Positions 1-10,728 of a DNA stretch of 64,000 bases are shown piece by piece. Under the pieces are notes generated by a model, which saw only the letters and a list, made by a program, of their open reading frames with translations, was not told where the DNA came from and ran no database searches. A program made the position numbers and the translations under genes. The stretch is taken from positions 42,684,751 through 42,748,750 of the forward strand of contig CM075942.1 of the NCBI GenBank assembly GCA_038030265.1, given 5' to 3'. Each line of letters starts with the position of its first letter. The first letter of the stretch is position 1. Source of the DNA: Corythucha ciliata (lineage: Eukaryota; Arthropoda; Insecta; Hemiptera; Tingidae).

Positions 1-112
1 GAAGATATGGGAGGCACAACAGGCTGCCAAGGCTTACAGCGTCTTCTGAGCCTAGGAAAGATGGCTTTCTGTGAGCATGCAATTTTATACTACACTGGAC
101 ATAAAGTCATAC

Positions 113-278
113 CTTCTTCGCAACGTATAAACTCTTGCAATTTTCCTCTTTCTGTTCCGTCACGACACTTAAGTAAATATTTTTTGGCGAGATCGTATAT
201 TTTTCCCCTATACTTTGGAAATGTCTCGAACAGTTTGTTGACGTGAGAGGAATGACTCACTGCGAAGTCGGACAGAAG
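113..278 (-). CDS. Candidate internal exon of an unidentified gene
   Basis: An open stretch of about 55 codons lies between an acceptor-like site (TTTGCAG just before 278) and a donor-like site (AAG/GTATGA at 113/112) on the minus strand. The peptide is polar and includes FETFPKYRGKIYDLAKKYL and KLQEFIRCEEG. I do not recognise a family. It lies downstream of the SAM-domain gene stop at 982, so it would belong to another minus-strand gene running off the left edge. The next possible acceptor (about 75) does not give an open frame in the required phase, so this is weak. Confidence 0.25.
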
Positions 279-506
279 CTGCAAACAAACCAGAAGAAGG
301 ATAATTCAAAATGATTTTATCACCCGTACTTATTTTGAAAAATTTGATTTTTCAAAACAAAAAATTAATAATATCGACCACAAGGGCCTAATATTTTGTC
401 GTTATTTTTTCATTTTTTAAAATAATATTGTGACGTTTCGTCGATCATAGTGCCCCCCCTCATCAGGATTTTTACGACATTAGTCGGAAAGTCATTTTTG
501 TTTTAC

Positions 507-550
507 TATACAGGGTGTTTCAGAACAACCGCAAAAACATAAAATGGGTG
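507..550 (+). repeat. Repeat end of the ATACAGGGTGTT type
   Basis: The block has TATACAGGGTGTTTC and, 30 bases on, AAAATGGGTGA. The same pair of motifs occurs inverted at 50290-50334 (CACCCATTTC and ACACCCTGTATA), and ATACAGGGTGTTCG occurs at 3681. I know this motif as a common end of arthropod repeats. The full element is not delimited. Confidence 0.4.
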
Positions 551-593
551 AAAGCAGACCTAGCGCACGAAGATGGACGAAACATCACAATTT

Positions 594-594
594 C

Positions 595-624
<30 letters not shown>
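594..624. repeat. (AAT)n microsatellite
   Basis: About ten uninterrupted AAT/ATA units sit directly beside the left arm of the hairpin element at 626. Confidence 0.9.
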
Positions 625-625
<1 letters not shown>

Positions 626-626
<1 letters not shown>

Positions 627-913
627 CATTGGAAGTTGATGCCCATAAAAATAATGATGATGATAATAATAATAGGTATTTTCGGGCGATCTACAAAAAC
701 TACAAACGTTACAAATTTTGAGGTTGTTTGGATAGCAACATGTGTTCAATTGGTTTAAAAGCTACACAACTTGCAAAATTTGTAACTTTAGTAGGTTTGC
801 GGAGGGTCGCCCGAAAAGACCTAATAATAATAAGTTACGACGAAATAATTCGCCCATTGCGGTCGACATTATTATTTTTATTTTATTTTTGTACGGGCAT
901 CAACTTCCAATGG
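626..913. repeat. MITE-like hairpin element, 19-bp TIRs
   Basis: CCATTGGAAGTTGATGCCC at 626-644 is repeated exactly inverted at 895-913. Complementarity continues inward, imperfectly (ATTTTCGGGCGA near 677 against TCGCCCGAAAAG near 808). The length (288 bp) and the absence of coding fit a non-autonomous DNA element. A related fragment with GGTATTTTCGGGCGA lies near 52632. No clear target duplication. Confidence 0.6.
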
Positions 914-981
914 TGACATTTATTATTTTGTTTTACCAATTTTTTCAGAAAGTGAATAAAGCCATTGAATGTTACAGAGCA

Positions 982-1620
982 TCATAAAGGCACACGTACC
1001 AGCAAATAACCGTCGGGTTTTTTCAGTGCCGGGTACCGCTTCAAATAATCATGAATTAGTAGGCCTTGCTCGTTGAGCTGCCGAAGACGAAACGTAGCAG
1101 TTTTTTCCCAGTTGCTCTGTACGAGTTCCCATGGGTCACTGCAGTTCCGCAGCCATGTCTCGGCTTCAACGGTGATTTCGTCGTCAGGGGGGGAGAGCGC
1201 TTTTCGATGTTCCAGGTCAGGTGAAAGAAGTGGTATGGAAGACGTGGAGCAGCCAGACGACGAGGATCCCGTGCTTAATCGACGATGAGATGGCAGGACA
1301 CCTGTTTTCGTGAAATTTTTCTTCCGATTCCTGTAGCAGTCGTAAAGCTTCCCTTTGGCCAGCCGCTTCACTCCTGGACCGAAGGACATGTATGGCAAAA
1401 AGTAAGTCGATCGGTGTTCGTTTTTGAACGTGACGGCAATTTGGAACGCTAATTCGTCAAGCCGACGCGATGACAAGGATTTCGACGGGTCGTCCTTGAG
1501 CTCATAGTCGATTACGAGGTGGCACAGTCGTTTTCTTCCTCCTTGATCTAGGCCGATCTCAGAAAATTGGCTTAATAGAGCTTTTCCTTGATGCGAGGAG
1601 TTGAGAATTTCCAATAATTC
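982..1620 (-). CDS. Exon 4 of the SAM-domain gene (C-terminal domain)
   Basis: This exon opens after the acceptor TTTAATAG and encodes 212 residues to a TGA at 984-982. It splits into an N-terminal part (GKALLSQF, a polar helix region, YFLPYMSFGPGVKRLAKGKLYD), a Ser-rich hinge (STGSSSSGCSTSS) and a C-terminal part with paired Trp (ETWLRNCSDPWELVQSNWEK) ending in KKPDGYLLVRVPL. There is no catalytic motif. Confidence 0.7.
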   Translation of the reverse strand, partial: ELLEILNSSHQGKALLSQFSEIGLDQGGRKRLCHLVIDYELKDDPSKSLSSRRLDELAFQIAVTFKNEHRSTYFLPYMSFGPGVKRLAKGKLYDCYRNRKKNFTKTGVLPSHRRLSTGSSSSGCSTSSIPLLSPDLEHRKALSPPDDEITVEAETWLRNCSDPWELVQSNWEKTATFRLRQLNEQGLLIHDYLKRYPALKKPDGYLLVRVPL

Positions 1621-4600
1621 CTATTAAATTATTACAAATACAACAGTCAGCGGTATTCAACGAATAGTACTCAATTCAGAGAAAACCTCACGTACGTTGT
1701 TGTTATTCTCGGACCCGAGTAGCGACAAGTTTGTATCTGTATCTGTGTACGAATCAGTAATCGATCCGCTTGAAGAACTGCTCGCCGTCGTCTCAGAATT
1801 AATATTGACTGATGCAAAAGTGCTTTTAAGCTGAAACATCAAAGCGTGTCGATGACTATGGTGAGAAAAAAAAGCGTGATGTCAATTCCGTTAAAATGAA
1901 GCGAAAAATACACGACTTCGATTGTTAATACTTGATGCTAGTACGCTATTCTCCAATAACTAAGCATGCAAAGCCGGCTCCGACAGTTAGATTGGGACAA
2001 ATCTTACTTTCTACGGCCCAGAAGTTTAGCTTTTCTTGAAAATGACTACCTACTTAGTAATCATGAAGCAACAGGACAGAGAAAACCCAGTTATAGGGCT
2101 CATTGGAAAAACCACAAAATTTCTTTTAAAATGTATTTACCTTTTTTGATGAAGAGCACCCTCTCGTACTGCAATTGAGGAAACCTAATTTAAGAAGGAA
2201 ACTGGTGACCCTTATTTCCACACATTTTTCCAGCAGATTTATCTTCTCGCCAAAAGGAAGAAAATGGAAATAATTGGAAAAACGTCCTTATTTTGTTAGC
2301 TTATAACGATGTGAAAAGGTTTACAGTTAAGTTTTTTCCCGAAGAGACATAAACAAATTATACGGAAATTTAAAAAGAAATTTTGTGCTCTTTCCAATGA
2401 GATACGAAATTAGTATTACCTTAGCACAAAGGTTTCTCATGCAAGTTTCCTATTAAAACTTAGTTATCAAGAACTAATTACTGAGTATCTTCTTTATTTT
2501 TTCATTCTGTATAAATAGCTAGATCAGAAGTGTTCGAGAGAAAAAAAATGCGGGCTCTAAAGCGGTCGGCACAACTTTTGCCAGGCCGAAAACCGCGAGT
2601 CACTTATTTCAGTTTCTTCGAAGTAACACTAAAACTAGTGGCTTTAGAGGAAAATCTTCACTTACAAGACATGTTGAGAATTGAATTTCCTATACAACTT
2701 TCGTATGCGCATTTATTTTCCACCGTTATCTACGATAATGAATCCCCCCCCCCCTCACAAAATAAACTATAAAAATAGTTTCGGGGAAGAATGCGAATGA
2801 ATTATAAGTTATATTATAATCGTATGAATTTTAAACTCACGGGCAAATCGGTTGTGTCTTGGAATACCTTCCTCCACATGTCTAAATTGTATAAAAAAAT
2901 AGAACGATCCCCGGCAGCTGGAATTAAATCCTTTGCGATGCCTTCGGTCATTAATGCGAGGGCGGCCATCGTAACTTTATTTTCTGTAGGAGGTTAAAAG
3001 GACATTTTTTTAAAACCACGAAAATTAAAACACGTGGAATGAATGTGTGTGTGGGTGTGTATGGTGTGTAAGTAGTTTGTCATTCGTTCTAAAATCATTC
3101 CCGGTGCGTTATTTTTAGTAGAAGGGGTAAAGGGGAAGCTCATTCCACCAAATTCAAGGGAGGGCGAGAGTCCATCCCTAAGAGGACAGACTATAGCATT
3201 GTACTCTTGAATACGCGCTCGATTTTCGTAGCCACAAAATTGAAAAAATTGCCAGAAAAGGCGAGGAAATAGGCGAGAAAAAAATGTCAATTACTTTTTG
3301 AAAATAGAAAAAAATGTTTTTATTAACAATGGGTCCGTTGCAAAAATTATAACACGATTAATGATGCAACTTCCACACTAAAATTGAAAAAAAATCGCTA
3401 ATTCACTGTGCATAGGGGCCATTCTACGAATAAATTGTAGAAATCAACAAAAAAGTGTTGATTTTGGGCCAACCACGAGGTTAAAGTTCAGAAAACACGC
3501 TATATCGACAAAAAAATACGCTTTCAGATTAAAATGGGACAAAATAGCAAATTCACGCCTGAAATTGCGAAAAATCACCCATTCTCGTATAAAAAAGGGG
3601 AATAGATGCTAAATCACCGCAAAATTAGCATAAAACGCCATTTCACAGCTGAAATTTGGAAAAATCTCTAATTTGTGAATATACAGGGTGTTCGAAAATT
3701 CGACGCTCAGCCGAAAACTGGTCATAGTACAGCTGATTTGTGGTCGAAATTACTAAATTCACTTTTCCGGAATTCAGCTTGGTTTTCGAGTTATTACACC
3801 GTCTTTAATTTTTTCGTGGAGCTATATTTTTTTTGGAACACTTGCTCCCGGCCACTCTAGAATCAATTCTAGCTCAAAACTAATTGGGTCATTCGAAAGA
3901 GCGCACAATTTTCTTCGAAATGACTGTATTGTATTATGAATTTGGTCATTTCCTCAGGGCGCTAAAGCTGCTGGAAAGTGATGTTTTTTTATCTTTGTAT
4001 CTTTCCCATGTTTTTCAGCTGCGATTTTCTCCAACTCCTTAAAGGAAAATATTTTTTTGGGTTTATTGGAAAAACTTCCTCATTTTGTCAGCTTTCAAAT
4101 GGAGTGCAATAGCCTTGGATTTTACAAGTATTTGTGAAGAAGTAGCTGTTTGAATAGTAAAAACCGACGGGCTTTGATGGGGAATGAGAGATTGTTTTTT
4201 CGAATTCGAAGCTAAAATTGATTAAATCACTGATCAGCGAATGCAGCTACAGTTAAGAAAAACAATAACTTTCAGTTTAAATTGGGAAAAAGTGCTAATT
4301 ATCAGCTAAAAAATGAAAAAAGGCGAATTCGCAGCTTAAATTGAGGAAAACGCCAATTCTTCGCAAAAATTGAAAAAATCGGTAGGCAAAATTCACGGGT
4401 TGGAAACGCTACTACGCTGCTAAAATTTGGAAAAAGCGACAATTCGCTGCTAAAATTTAGGAACAACATTAGTTCTCGGATAAAGTGTGGTGAAATTTCT
4501 AATTTAAACACGCGCCTTCTGAAGGCAACGTAGCGGCTAAAATTCAGAAAAACGGCAAATTCATTTACGGCTACATGTAAAAAAGAACGCTGATGATTCA

Positions 4601-6494
4601 CGGCTAGAACTGGGTAGAAGCAATACTCAATACCTAAAAGTAATATGAAATGGCTAATGAGGTGCTAAAAATGTGAAAAACCCGCTAATTTGAGGGTAAT
4701 ATTTAGAAATTAGCTAATTAGTCTTGCCAGAACTAGGAGAAAGGTTCATTTTAAGCCTAAATTGAGAAAATTGCTAACTCAAGGTTAAAAATGGCAAAAA
4801 TCGTCAGTTCACAGCTAAAATTGCGCCAGGCGCAAAATTGTGACTGAAGTTAAGAAAATCCGCTAATTTGTGACTTAAATTGGGAAACTTCGCTACTTAA
4901 CAGATCTGAAACGTTACTACGACGTTGCTAAAATTTAAATTTAAATGAGAACAATTTTAATTTGCGTTAAAAAATGAATAAAGGCCAATTAGCGGCTTCC
5001 AGAAAGCAATTTTTTGAGGCAGAAATCGAGAAAAAGCGCCAATTTATGGCAATAGGTGAAAAACCCGCTAATTCACGAGTAAAACAGAAAAATCGCTCAT
5101 GCATTGGGCATATTGATCCAAAAAAATCCTAATTCGTGAAAAGCCTCCATATTTTGCGGCTAATATTGAGGAAGACACTTAAGAAAAACGCTAATTTTAT
5201 GTCCGGTACATTCAAGAGTGTGCTGGCTGGGAGGGGGGGGGGCTGATGACTAATATGTGAAATTGCCCTCACTCCTCCCCTTTTATGAGATTTCAATCTG
5301 ATCCCCACCCCACCGGATAAAGTCCTACCTAGGCCACCGGTGTTTAAATCAAAACCTCATCAAGTGCTGAGCGATTGTTTGAGTCGTCTCGGCCGAGCAC
5401 TCAGTACGTGTAATTGGGCCTATCTCGCAAAATCAACCGATTGTCACTGGGCCGAGTACTGTCTGAACTGATTACACGGGGATTTACTCGGCCGAGTGCA
5501 CTGTCTCGGCCGAGCACTCGGTACGTGTAATTGGGCCTTTAGAGAGTAGAGAGCGGTCAGCAGACAGCGGCACTGCTTTGAATGAGACGGGCGGTCATGA
5601 CTGTGACTGTTCATCAACGGTTTTTGACGGTGACGGAGAACGTGTTTTGTTTACAATGAGCGCGAAAACTACCTGACGAAATTATAATTAATACTGTCAG
5701 AAAACGACGTTATTTTAATGTTGAAAGAAAATACAACGGCATAGTTGGAACTACGAGGGAAACAACGTTCATATCACCCCAGCGATGGAAGCAGTGCCGC
5801 ATGTCGCTGTCTGTTTACCGCTCTCTATACTCCATCCAAACTAACTTGAGCTCCCCTTCGTTTCACCAATTCGCCATGGACAGGCAACGTTGCTAGCCGT
5901 TCACATGACCTTGGGTAAAGGAAAGAGTAAAGGCTTTACGGGCTGTGAAAGGGCAGTGTTGCCGCTTTTGGCACCTCTCAAAAATCGTCAGAGCTCAAGT
6001 TAGCTTGGATGGAGTTCAGGAGGCAACTGTTTCTAGGAAACCAAAACTTTACTCTGTTTACTTATTTTGAATAATATGTCATGTTGTTAAATATTAGGTC
6101 CGTTCCATTGTTTCACGAGTGCTACACTTTTGAATAAAATCATCTTTTCATTCAATTTTCAGAATAAGTCAGTGAAATCACGTGGTTTTCTACACTATTC
6201 CAACGGTCTTCACTGGTCTTCTACGAGACTAACGGGGAAATTCCCCCAAACGATTCTTCCCGTCCCGCCCTGTGTGTCACCCCCCTGGTCATGATTTGGT
6301 GTGGATTGGAATGACCCTACTACAATACATGCTGCCTACGCATCACGACAAGACACACACTGAATACTTATAAAAAGCTCTGATGCTGATCAAACCATGC
6401 AGAAAATGAATTCATAAAACTTACCTTTGAACAACGCAATGTATTCTCCGAGGCCCCAGGCGGTTAAATAATCCTCGACGTCTCTGTCGGCCAT
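982..6494 (-). CDS. SAM-domain protein, four exons, 328 aa
   Basis: Exon 1 is 6494-6425 (ATG, 23 codons plus 1 nt), exon 2 2983-2841, exon 3 1830-1696 and exon 4 1620-982. All junctions are GT-AG and the phases fit: 987 nt, 329 codons including the stop. Exons 1-2 encode a SAM domain, from VEDYLTAWGLGEYIALF to LIPAAGDRSIFLYNLDMWR (residues about 6-62), a helical module for protein-protein or RNA contacts. Exon 3 is Ser/Thr/Asn-rich linker. Exon 4 has an uncharacterised region that I recall from many arthropod proteins (RRLDELAFQIAVTF, AKGKLYDCYRN, YLKRYPALKKPDGYLLV). Introns are 3441, 1010 and 75 bp. The exon chain is inferred from splice sites and phase. The function is unknown. It is the best host-gene candidate in the window. 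Confidence 0.75.
3330..5190. repeat. Degenerate A-rich minisatellite in intron 1
   Basis: About 1.9 kb of loosely repeated units of roughly 30-40 bp follow the pattern GCTAAAATTGRGAAAAACGC(C/T)AATT with many variants. There is no sustained open frame. It lies wholly in the first intron of the SAM-domain gene. High divergence between units points to an old array. Confidence 0.6.
5384..5538. repeat. Direct repeat pair with CTCGGCCGAG palindromes
   Basis: GTCTCGGCCGAGCACTC followed by GTACGTGTAATTGGGCCT occurs at about 5384-5420 and again at 5503-5538. A further TACTCGGCCGAGTGCAC lies between. The self-complementary core CTCGGCCGAG appears three times in 130 bp. Confidence 0.6.
5547..5827. repeat. 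MITE-like element with about 35-bp inverted ends
   Basis: The left end (TAGAGAGCGGTCAGCAGACA) is matched inverted by TGTCTGTTTACCGCTCTCTA at the right end. Homology continues inward to GGCACTGCTT/AAGCAGTGCC with a small indel. It is non-coding and abuts the next hairpin element. Confidence 0.6.
5831..6013. repeat. MITE-like element with 23-bp TIRs
   Basis: 5831-5853 (starting TCCATCCAAACTAACTTGAG) is matched inverted by 5991-6013 with one mismatch. The 183-bp length and lack of coding fit a MITE. It lies 4 bp from the preceding hairpin element, in intron 1 of the SAM-domain gene. Confidence 0.6.
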
Positions 6495-6618
6495 ACCTGA
6501 TCACTTTTGGGAAGCAGACGCGCGGAGATCTTTCGTTCGAGATGTTTGAAACACAAATGTAGAAGATGTACCTTCAAGTAGCCACTACCTCACCCTGCTT
6601 CTAGCACCAGCCCGCCAT

Positions 6619-6625
6619 TTTTATA
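6619..6625 (-). promoter_or_regulatory. TATA box of the SAM-domain gene
   Basis: The minus strand reads TATAAAA here, about 125 bp before the ATG at 6494. That would put the transcription start near 6590 and give a short 5' leader of about 95 nt. The position is inferred from spacing only. Confidence 0.5.
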
Positions 6626-6639
6626 TGATGGAGCTGAGT

Positions 6640-7215
6640 AAGCATAACACTTAACACCGTTGTTTAGTAAATGCAACTTGAATCGAGTAGGTCTTACCCA
6701 AGTTGTTGAGTTAATTCTACCTATTAGAGTGAATCAACTCTCAAAGGGTAGCGTTAACTCAAAATTTAGTAGAGGCTACTCAAGTATGGTATATTTCCAC
6801 CGGCTTAGCATATCAAGTCCAAACAACCCCTTCGTTGAGTAAAACGAACTAAAAAATGTGTTGATCATGAAAATTACTATGCATTAGGTAAGTGTAACTC
6901 ATCAGAGAAGATGAGTATTTTTAACTAATCGAAGATAGTTGAAAATACCTGGAAGAAAGGTATAAACTACCCAAGTTCAGCGTAGCAATAACCATAATAG
7001 AAAGTAGGAGTAACTATAATTGTTTCAACCACAGTAACGTTGGGTTAACGCATGAGGATAGTACATTTAACCATCACATAGGTAACATTTACCAGAGACT
7101 TTTTACTAAAACCACATGATTGACCGTAACAACCTTAAGGTTGTGTCTACCCAAAATTTAGGTAGACGCTAACTAAATTGAGTACGGGCAACTATTGACG
7201 ATTTAACTATTTATA
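6640..7215. repeat. Motif-rich degenerate repeat (GTAACT / GTTAACTC)
   Basis: The stretch is full of short related motifs in both orientations (GTTAACTC, GAGTTAAT, GGTAACATT, GTAACTAT, TTTAACCATC). They recur every 20-40 bp, often beside ACCCAA or TTGGGT. There is no plausible gene. It is upstream of the SAM-domain gene promoter. Confidence 0.4.
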
Positions 7216-7769
7216 GTAAACGATATTTTTTTCCGTGTATAGATACCGCCGCGCTTTTCAAAAACCGATGATCAATGCCAAAGTGTCTGCTAATTGTGCT
7301 CGCCTCCAGTAATTTTTTGAGGGTTCCACCTGAATAAAATGTTATAGTATAATTCTTTGCTTGAAGTTTGTACTTTAGTGAAGTGACTTCGTGATATTTA
7401 ACGTTTCTCGATAATAAACGTTAACTTTCGAGAGTTTTATTATATTTTCGAGGATATTATTTTATTCAGTTCTTCGTTCAACTGCCAAAAACCCCGGTAA
7501 GTGCTATTCTCAAATTTCTTTCTATGAAGCCTTGTACACACTGAGCGAGTAGTTTAGTCGAGAAAGTGAGTAGATTATTAAACAAATGAGAACACCAACT
7601 ATTTAGTCAATTCCCCAACCATAAGAAGGATTTTTCGTTTACTGGCAAGTTGAGAGTTACTAAACTCGACTACATACATTGCTCGACCAGTGTGAACAAG
7701 GGTTATAAGTCATACCAATAAATTCAGCACGCAGGAAGCTATATCAAAAACTGGTGGTGTATATGTTTG

Positions 7770-7857
7770 GGTCGGTCGTCCAATGGAAGCGTTTTCGAGC
7801 GGTGCTACAACGCGCGTACATCCCAAAGGCTCAAATTGAATGTGACATCGTCCACTA

Positions 7858-7898
<41 letters not shown>

Positions 7899-7994
7899 AA
7901 TTAAGCCTTTTTGGATGAACGCTCATTGTCGATTGTCGCGTTTTATAGCGCGTTGTAGCGCCGCCTCGAAAACGCTTCCAGTGGGCGACCGTCC
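7770..7994. repeat. MITE with long TIRs and internal poly(A)
   Basis: The left end GGTCGGTCGTCCAATGGAAG plus GCGTTTTCGAGCGG is matched inverted by CCGCCTCGAAAACGCTTCC to the right end. The TIRs extend through CTACAACGCGC. An uninterrupted run of about 37 A lies near the centre (7858-7894). A relative starts at 63904. Confidence 0.7.
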
Positions 7995-8668
7995 TGAATT
8001 CTCTTCCGTAGATTCGATAAAAAAAACCTCGGATTCATAAAATTGTTGAGGGGCTTAAAATAATAGAAAACCGGAGTATGTTTGAGGTTTGGGGGAGAGG
8101 TAATCAAAATTCCTTAATATTTGTCCTTCAACGGTGTGAATGACATGGGGTGTAGGGGGGGGGGGCGTGGCGTTCATGGGGTATGGCTAATGTTTTCCAT
8201 CATACGGAATACTAAGAAGGATAAATACAAAATGCACAGTGAGAAAATAATAATGATTATTTACTTCCTGACTAAAAATAGAGAGTTTTTGCAACCAGTC
8301 TCGTAAACGCCAAAGTTAGTTATTCTTGTGTACGCGTTGCTAGAGTAGTCATTTGGTTGTTCAAAATATTAATAGCGTTAACGTGATCGTTAGCGGAGCT
8401 CCTACCGAAAACTAGACTCATAACCCACCTCTCTCGTTGAAAAGTAATTACGTTTACTATGAAATGAATTTGGCCCTATTTTACAGGGGTGCAGAAAGAC
8501 AGCCTACTTCCTGCGGGTTGTAACTTTTGATCAACTCTGATCATTGGATCATCTAAGTGATTTTCAAAACTACAGCCATATCGGTAAATTGGAAAATTAA
8601 TGCTAAGTATTTAAAGCTTGCAAATTACAGGAGTTGGTCCTTTTTCAGGATTGACATTGCTTTAAAAA
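7995..8668. other. Stretch without a recognised gene
   Basis: AT-rich sequence with a G-run near 8155-8166. I see no supported coding region. The 5' end of the Helitron must lie in or near this stretch, but I could not fix it. Confidence 0.4.
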
Positions 8669-9259
8669 ATGCCGAAATTAAAAAAAAAGAGCGTGGGTCA
8701 AAGAAAATTACAATGTAAGGAAATCGTAAAGAAAACGAGGGGGCTGGTGAGTAAAAGAAGTGTAGGAGAAAATGTAGAAATTATTCCAGTAAGTAGTAAT
8801 TCTAATTCCTTCGCTCATATCATATCTGGACATGAAACTGTCCCATGCCACGCATTAAATCCCCAAGCCATATTTGAAAACAATAATTTAGCTACACAGG
8901 TTGAATGTAGTACATTTGCGTCAGGCAGCTTAGATTCCGTCACTGGAAACAGTTTAGACAAGAAAAGAAAAAGGAAAAGTCAGTCCGAGAAAAAGCGTTT
9001 ATCTGATCCTACCAAACGGCAAAAGCATAACGAACAAGCAAAAAAAAATCAGAAAATACGTTTAGAGGACGAAACGCAGCGAAATTTGCACAGAGAGCGA
9101 CTGAAAAAAATGCCAGAAGAGGCGTTTAGAGGACAACGAGCAAGCAACTGTGCACAGAGAGCGACTGAAAAAATGCCAGAAGAGGCGTTTAGAGGACAAC
9201 GAGCTAGCAACTGTGCACAGAGAGCGACCAAAAGAAAACCAGAAAATACGTTTAGATGA
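8669..9259 (+). CDS. Helitron first protein, N-terminal part (frameshifted)
   Basis: The ATG follows a short A/T leader. The first 120 residues are basic and unstructured (KKKRKRKSQSEKKR). A highly charged repeat of about 15 residues (RLEDETQRNLHRERLKK) then begins. At 9103-9109 a run of seven A replaces the six A found in the sister repeats (for example after ACTG at 9162), which shifts the frame. The last 50 residues of this frame are therefore artefactual, and the true frame continues in the next entry. I recall such arrays at the N-terminus of insect Helitron proteins. Confidence 0.6.
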   Translation: MPKLKKKSVGQRKLQCKEIVKKTRGLVSKRSVGENVEIIPVSSNSNSFAHIISGHETVPCHALNPQAIFENNNLATQVECSTFASGSLDSVTGNSLDKKRKRKSQSEKKRLSDPTKRQKHNEQAKKNQKIRLEDETQRNLHRERLKKMPEEAFRGQRASNCAQRATEKMPEEAFRGQRASNCAQRATKRKPENTFR

Positions 9260-10728
9260 CGAAACGCAGCGAAATTTGCACAGAGAGCGACTGAAAAAAT
9301 GCCAGAAGAGGCGTTTAGAGGACAACGAGCTAGCAACTGTGCACAGAGAGCGAGCGAAAGAAAACCAGGAAATACGTTTAGATGACGAAACGCAGCGAAA
9401 TTTGCACAGAGAGCGACTGAAAAAATGCCAGAAGAGGCGTTTAGAGGACAGAGCAAAACTACTTTTGCACAGGGAGCGAGCTAAAAAATACGAGAAAAGG
9501 CGTTTAGAGGATGACTTGCAAAGACACCTGCATAGGCAAAGATTAAAGCAATGTCAAAACAAACGTCTACAGGACCCTGAAAAAAGGAAAAACCATAGAG
9601 GTGTCCTGTGTGCTATTCAAAAAAAACGCCTGAACGACATTTTAAGACTGAAACTACATCGCAAGCGGCTAAAAATGTCCCAAATAAAAAGACTGAGGAC
9701 TCAAGACGCGAAGGAAAAACATAGATTGCTTTGCAATTTATCTCGAAATAAAAGAAAGGACGCAGCAATTAAAACAGAAAAACAAAAAATGTTCAGCAAA
9801 TATATTGATGACATCAAAAGTGGTCCAGATTTTGAATGCTCATCATGCTCAAGACTATGGTTTCCTAGTAGTGTAAAATTGTTTACAGTTGAAAAATTGA
9901 TATCTAAACTGAAAAAACCCAATCCTGAATCTAAAAAATTGATAGAAAACGCGTGTCCAGGAATGAATAGTATAGATGTTGTTGGTTACTTATGTTCGAC
10001 ATGCGAAAAGGATATTTGTAACAACAAAATTCCGAAATTATCCCTTTACCATCAAAGCTTGAAATTTCCACAGATTCCTCCAGAAATTGCGATTCTCACA
10101 GAACTAGAAGAAAGATTTTTGGCTCCTAGAATACCGTTCATGCAAATAAGAGGCGTCGGAGGAAACCAGCAATTGGCCGTTTATGGAAGAGTCGTTAACG
10201 TCCCTACTGATGTATCCGAATGCGTCAATGTTTCACTGCCTAGGCTTCCAAGAGAAACAGATACCGTATTAGTCGCGTTGAAAAAGAAAAAAATGTTCAA
10301 GAGCAATTACTTATTCCAGTCCATAAGGCCAAACATAATATTGAAAGCAGCGAAATGTCTGGAAAATTGCCAAGTATACCAAGAAGTCGGCGTGAAACTA
10401 AGTTATGAAAGATTCAATGAAAGAGTGTTGCCAGAAATGCTCGAATTAGAATCGGAACTTAACGACCTTGAAGATCGTAATGAGACAATATCATATTCTT
10501 CTGACGAAGATGACCTCGAGCCAATTAATATTCAGGACTGCGAAACAATGCTGCAGTCGGAAGCAATTGTCTTTGCACCCGGTGAAGGTCGCACTCCACT
10601 TCCTTTGATGTTTGATTCATACGTTGAAGCCATGAGTTTCTTGAAAATTTACGGAGGAAAATTAATTAAAAAACCGGATCATGTCAGTTATCAGACATGG
10701 ATGAAATCAGAAATTATGCGATCAGATC
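9150..10728 (+). CDS. Helitron first protein, repeat and Cys-rich domain
   Basis: This frame carries the correct reading of the charged array (HRERLKKCQKRRLED repeated with variants to about residue 150), probably a long helix. A Cys-rich segment follows (FECSSCSRLWFPSS, then GYLCSTCEKDICNN), with about 200 residues typical of the DUF6570-like region in front of Helitron initiators (PQIPPEIAILTELEERFLAP, MQIRGVGGNQQLAVYGRVVN). An acidic stretch (SSDEDDLEP) comes near the end. The frame is cut at 10728 by the LTR insertion and resumes at 19632. The family name comes from recall and was not searched. Confidence 0.65.

Noticed and set aside
573..758. 61-codon frame with poly-Asn
   Set aside because: The Asn run is only the AAT microsatellite in one frame.
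4302..4601. 99-codon minus-strand frame
   Set aside because: Lies in the degenerate minisatellite; Phe/Ser-rich repetition comes from the repeat unit.
9049..9456. 135-codon minus-strand frame with repeated peptide
   Set aside because: Antisense of the Helitron charged tandem array; its repetition only mirrors that array.
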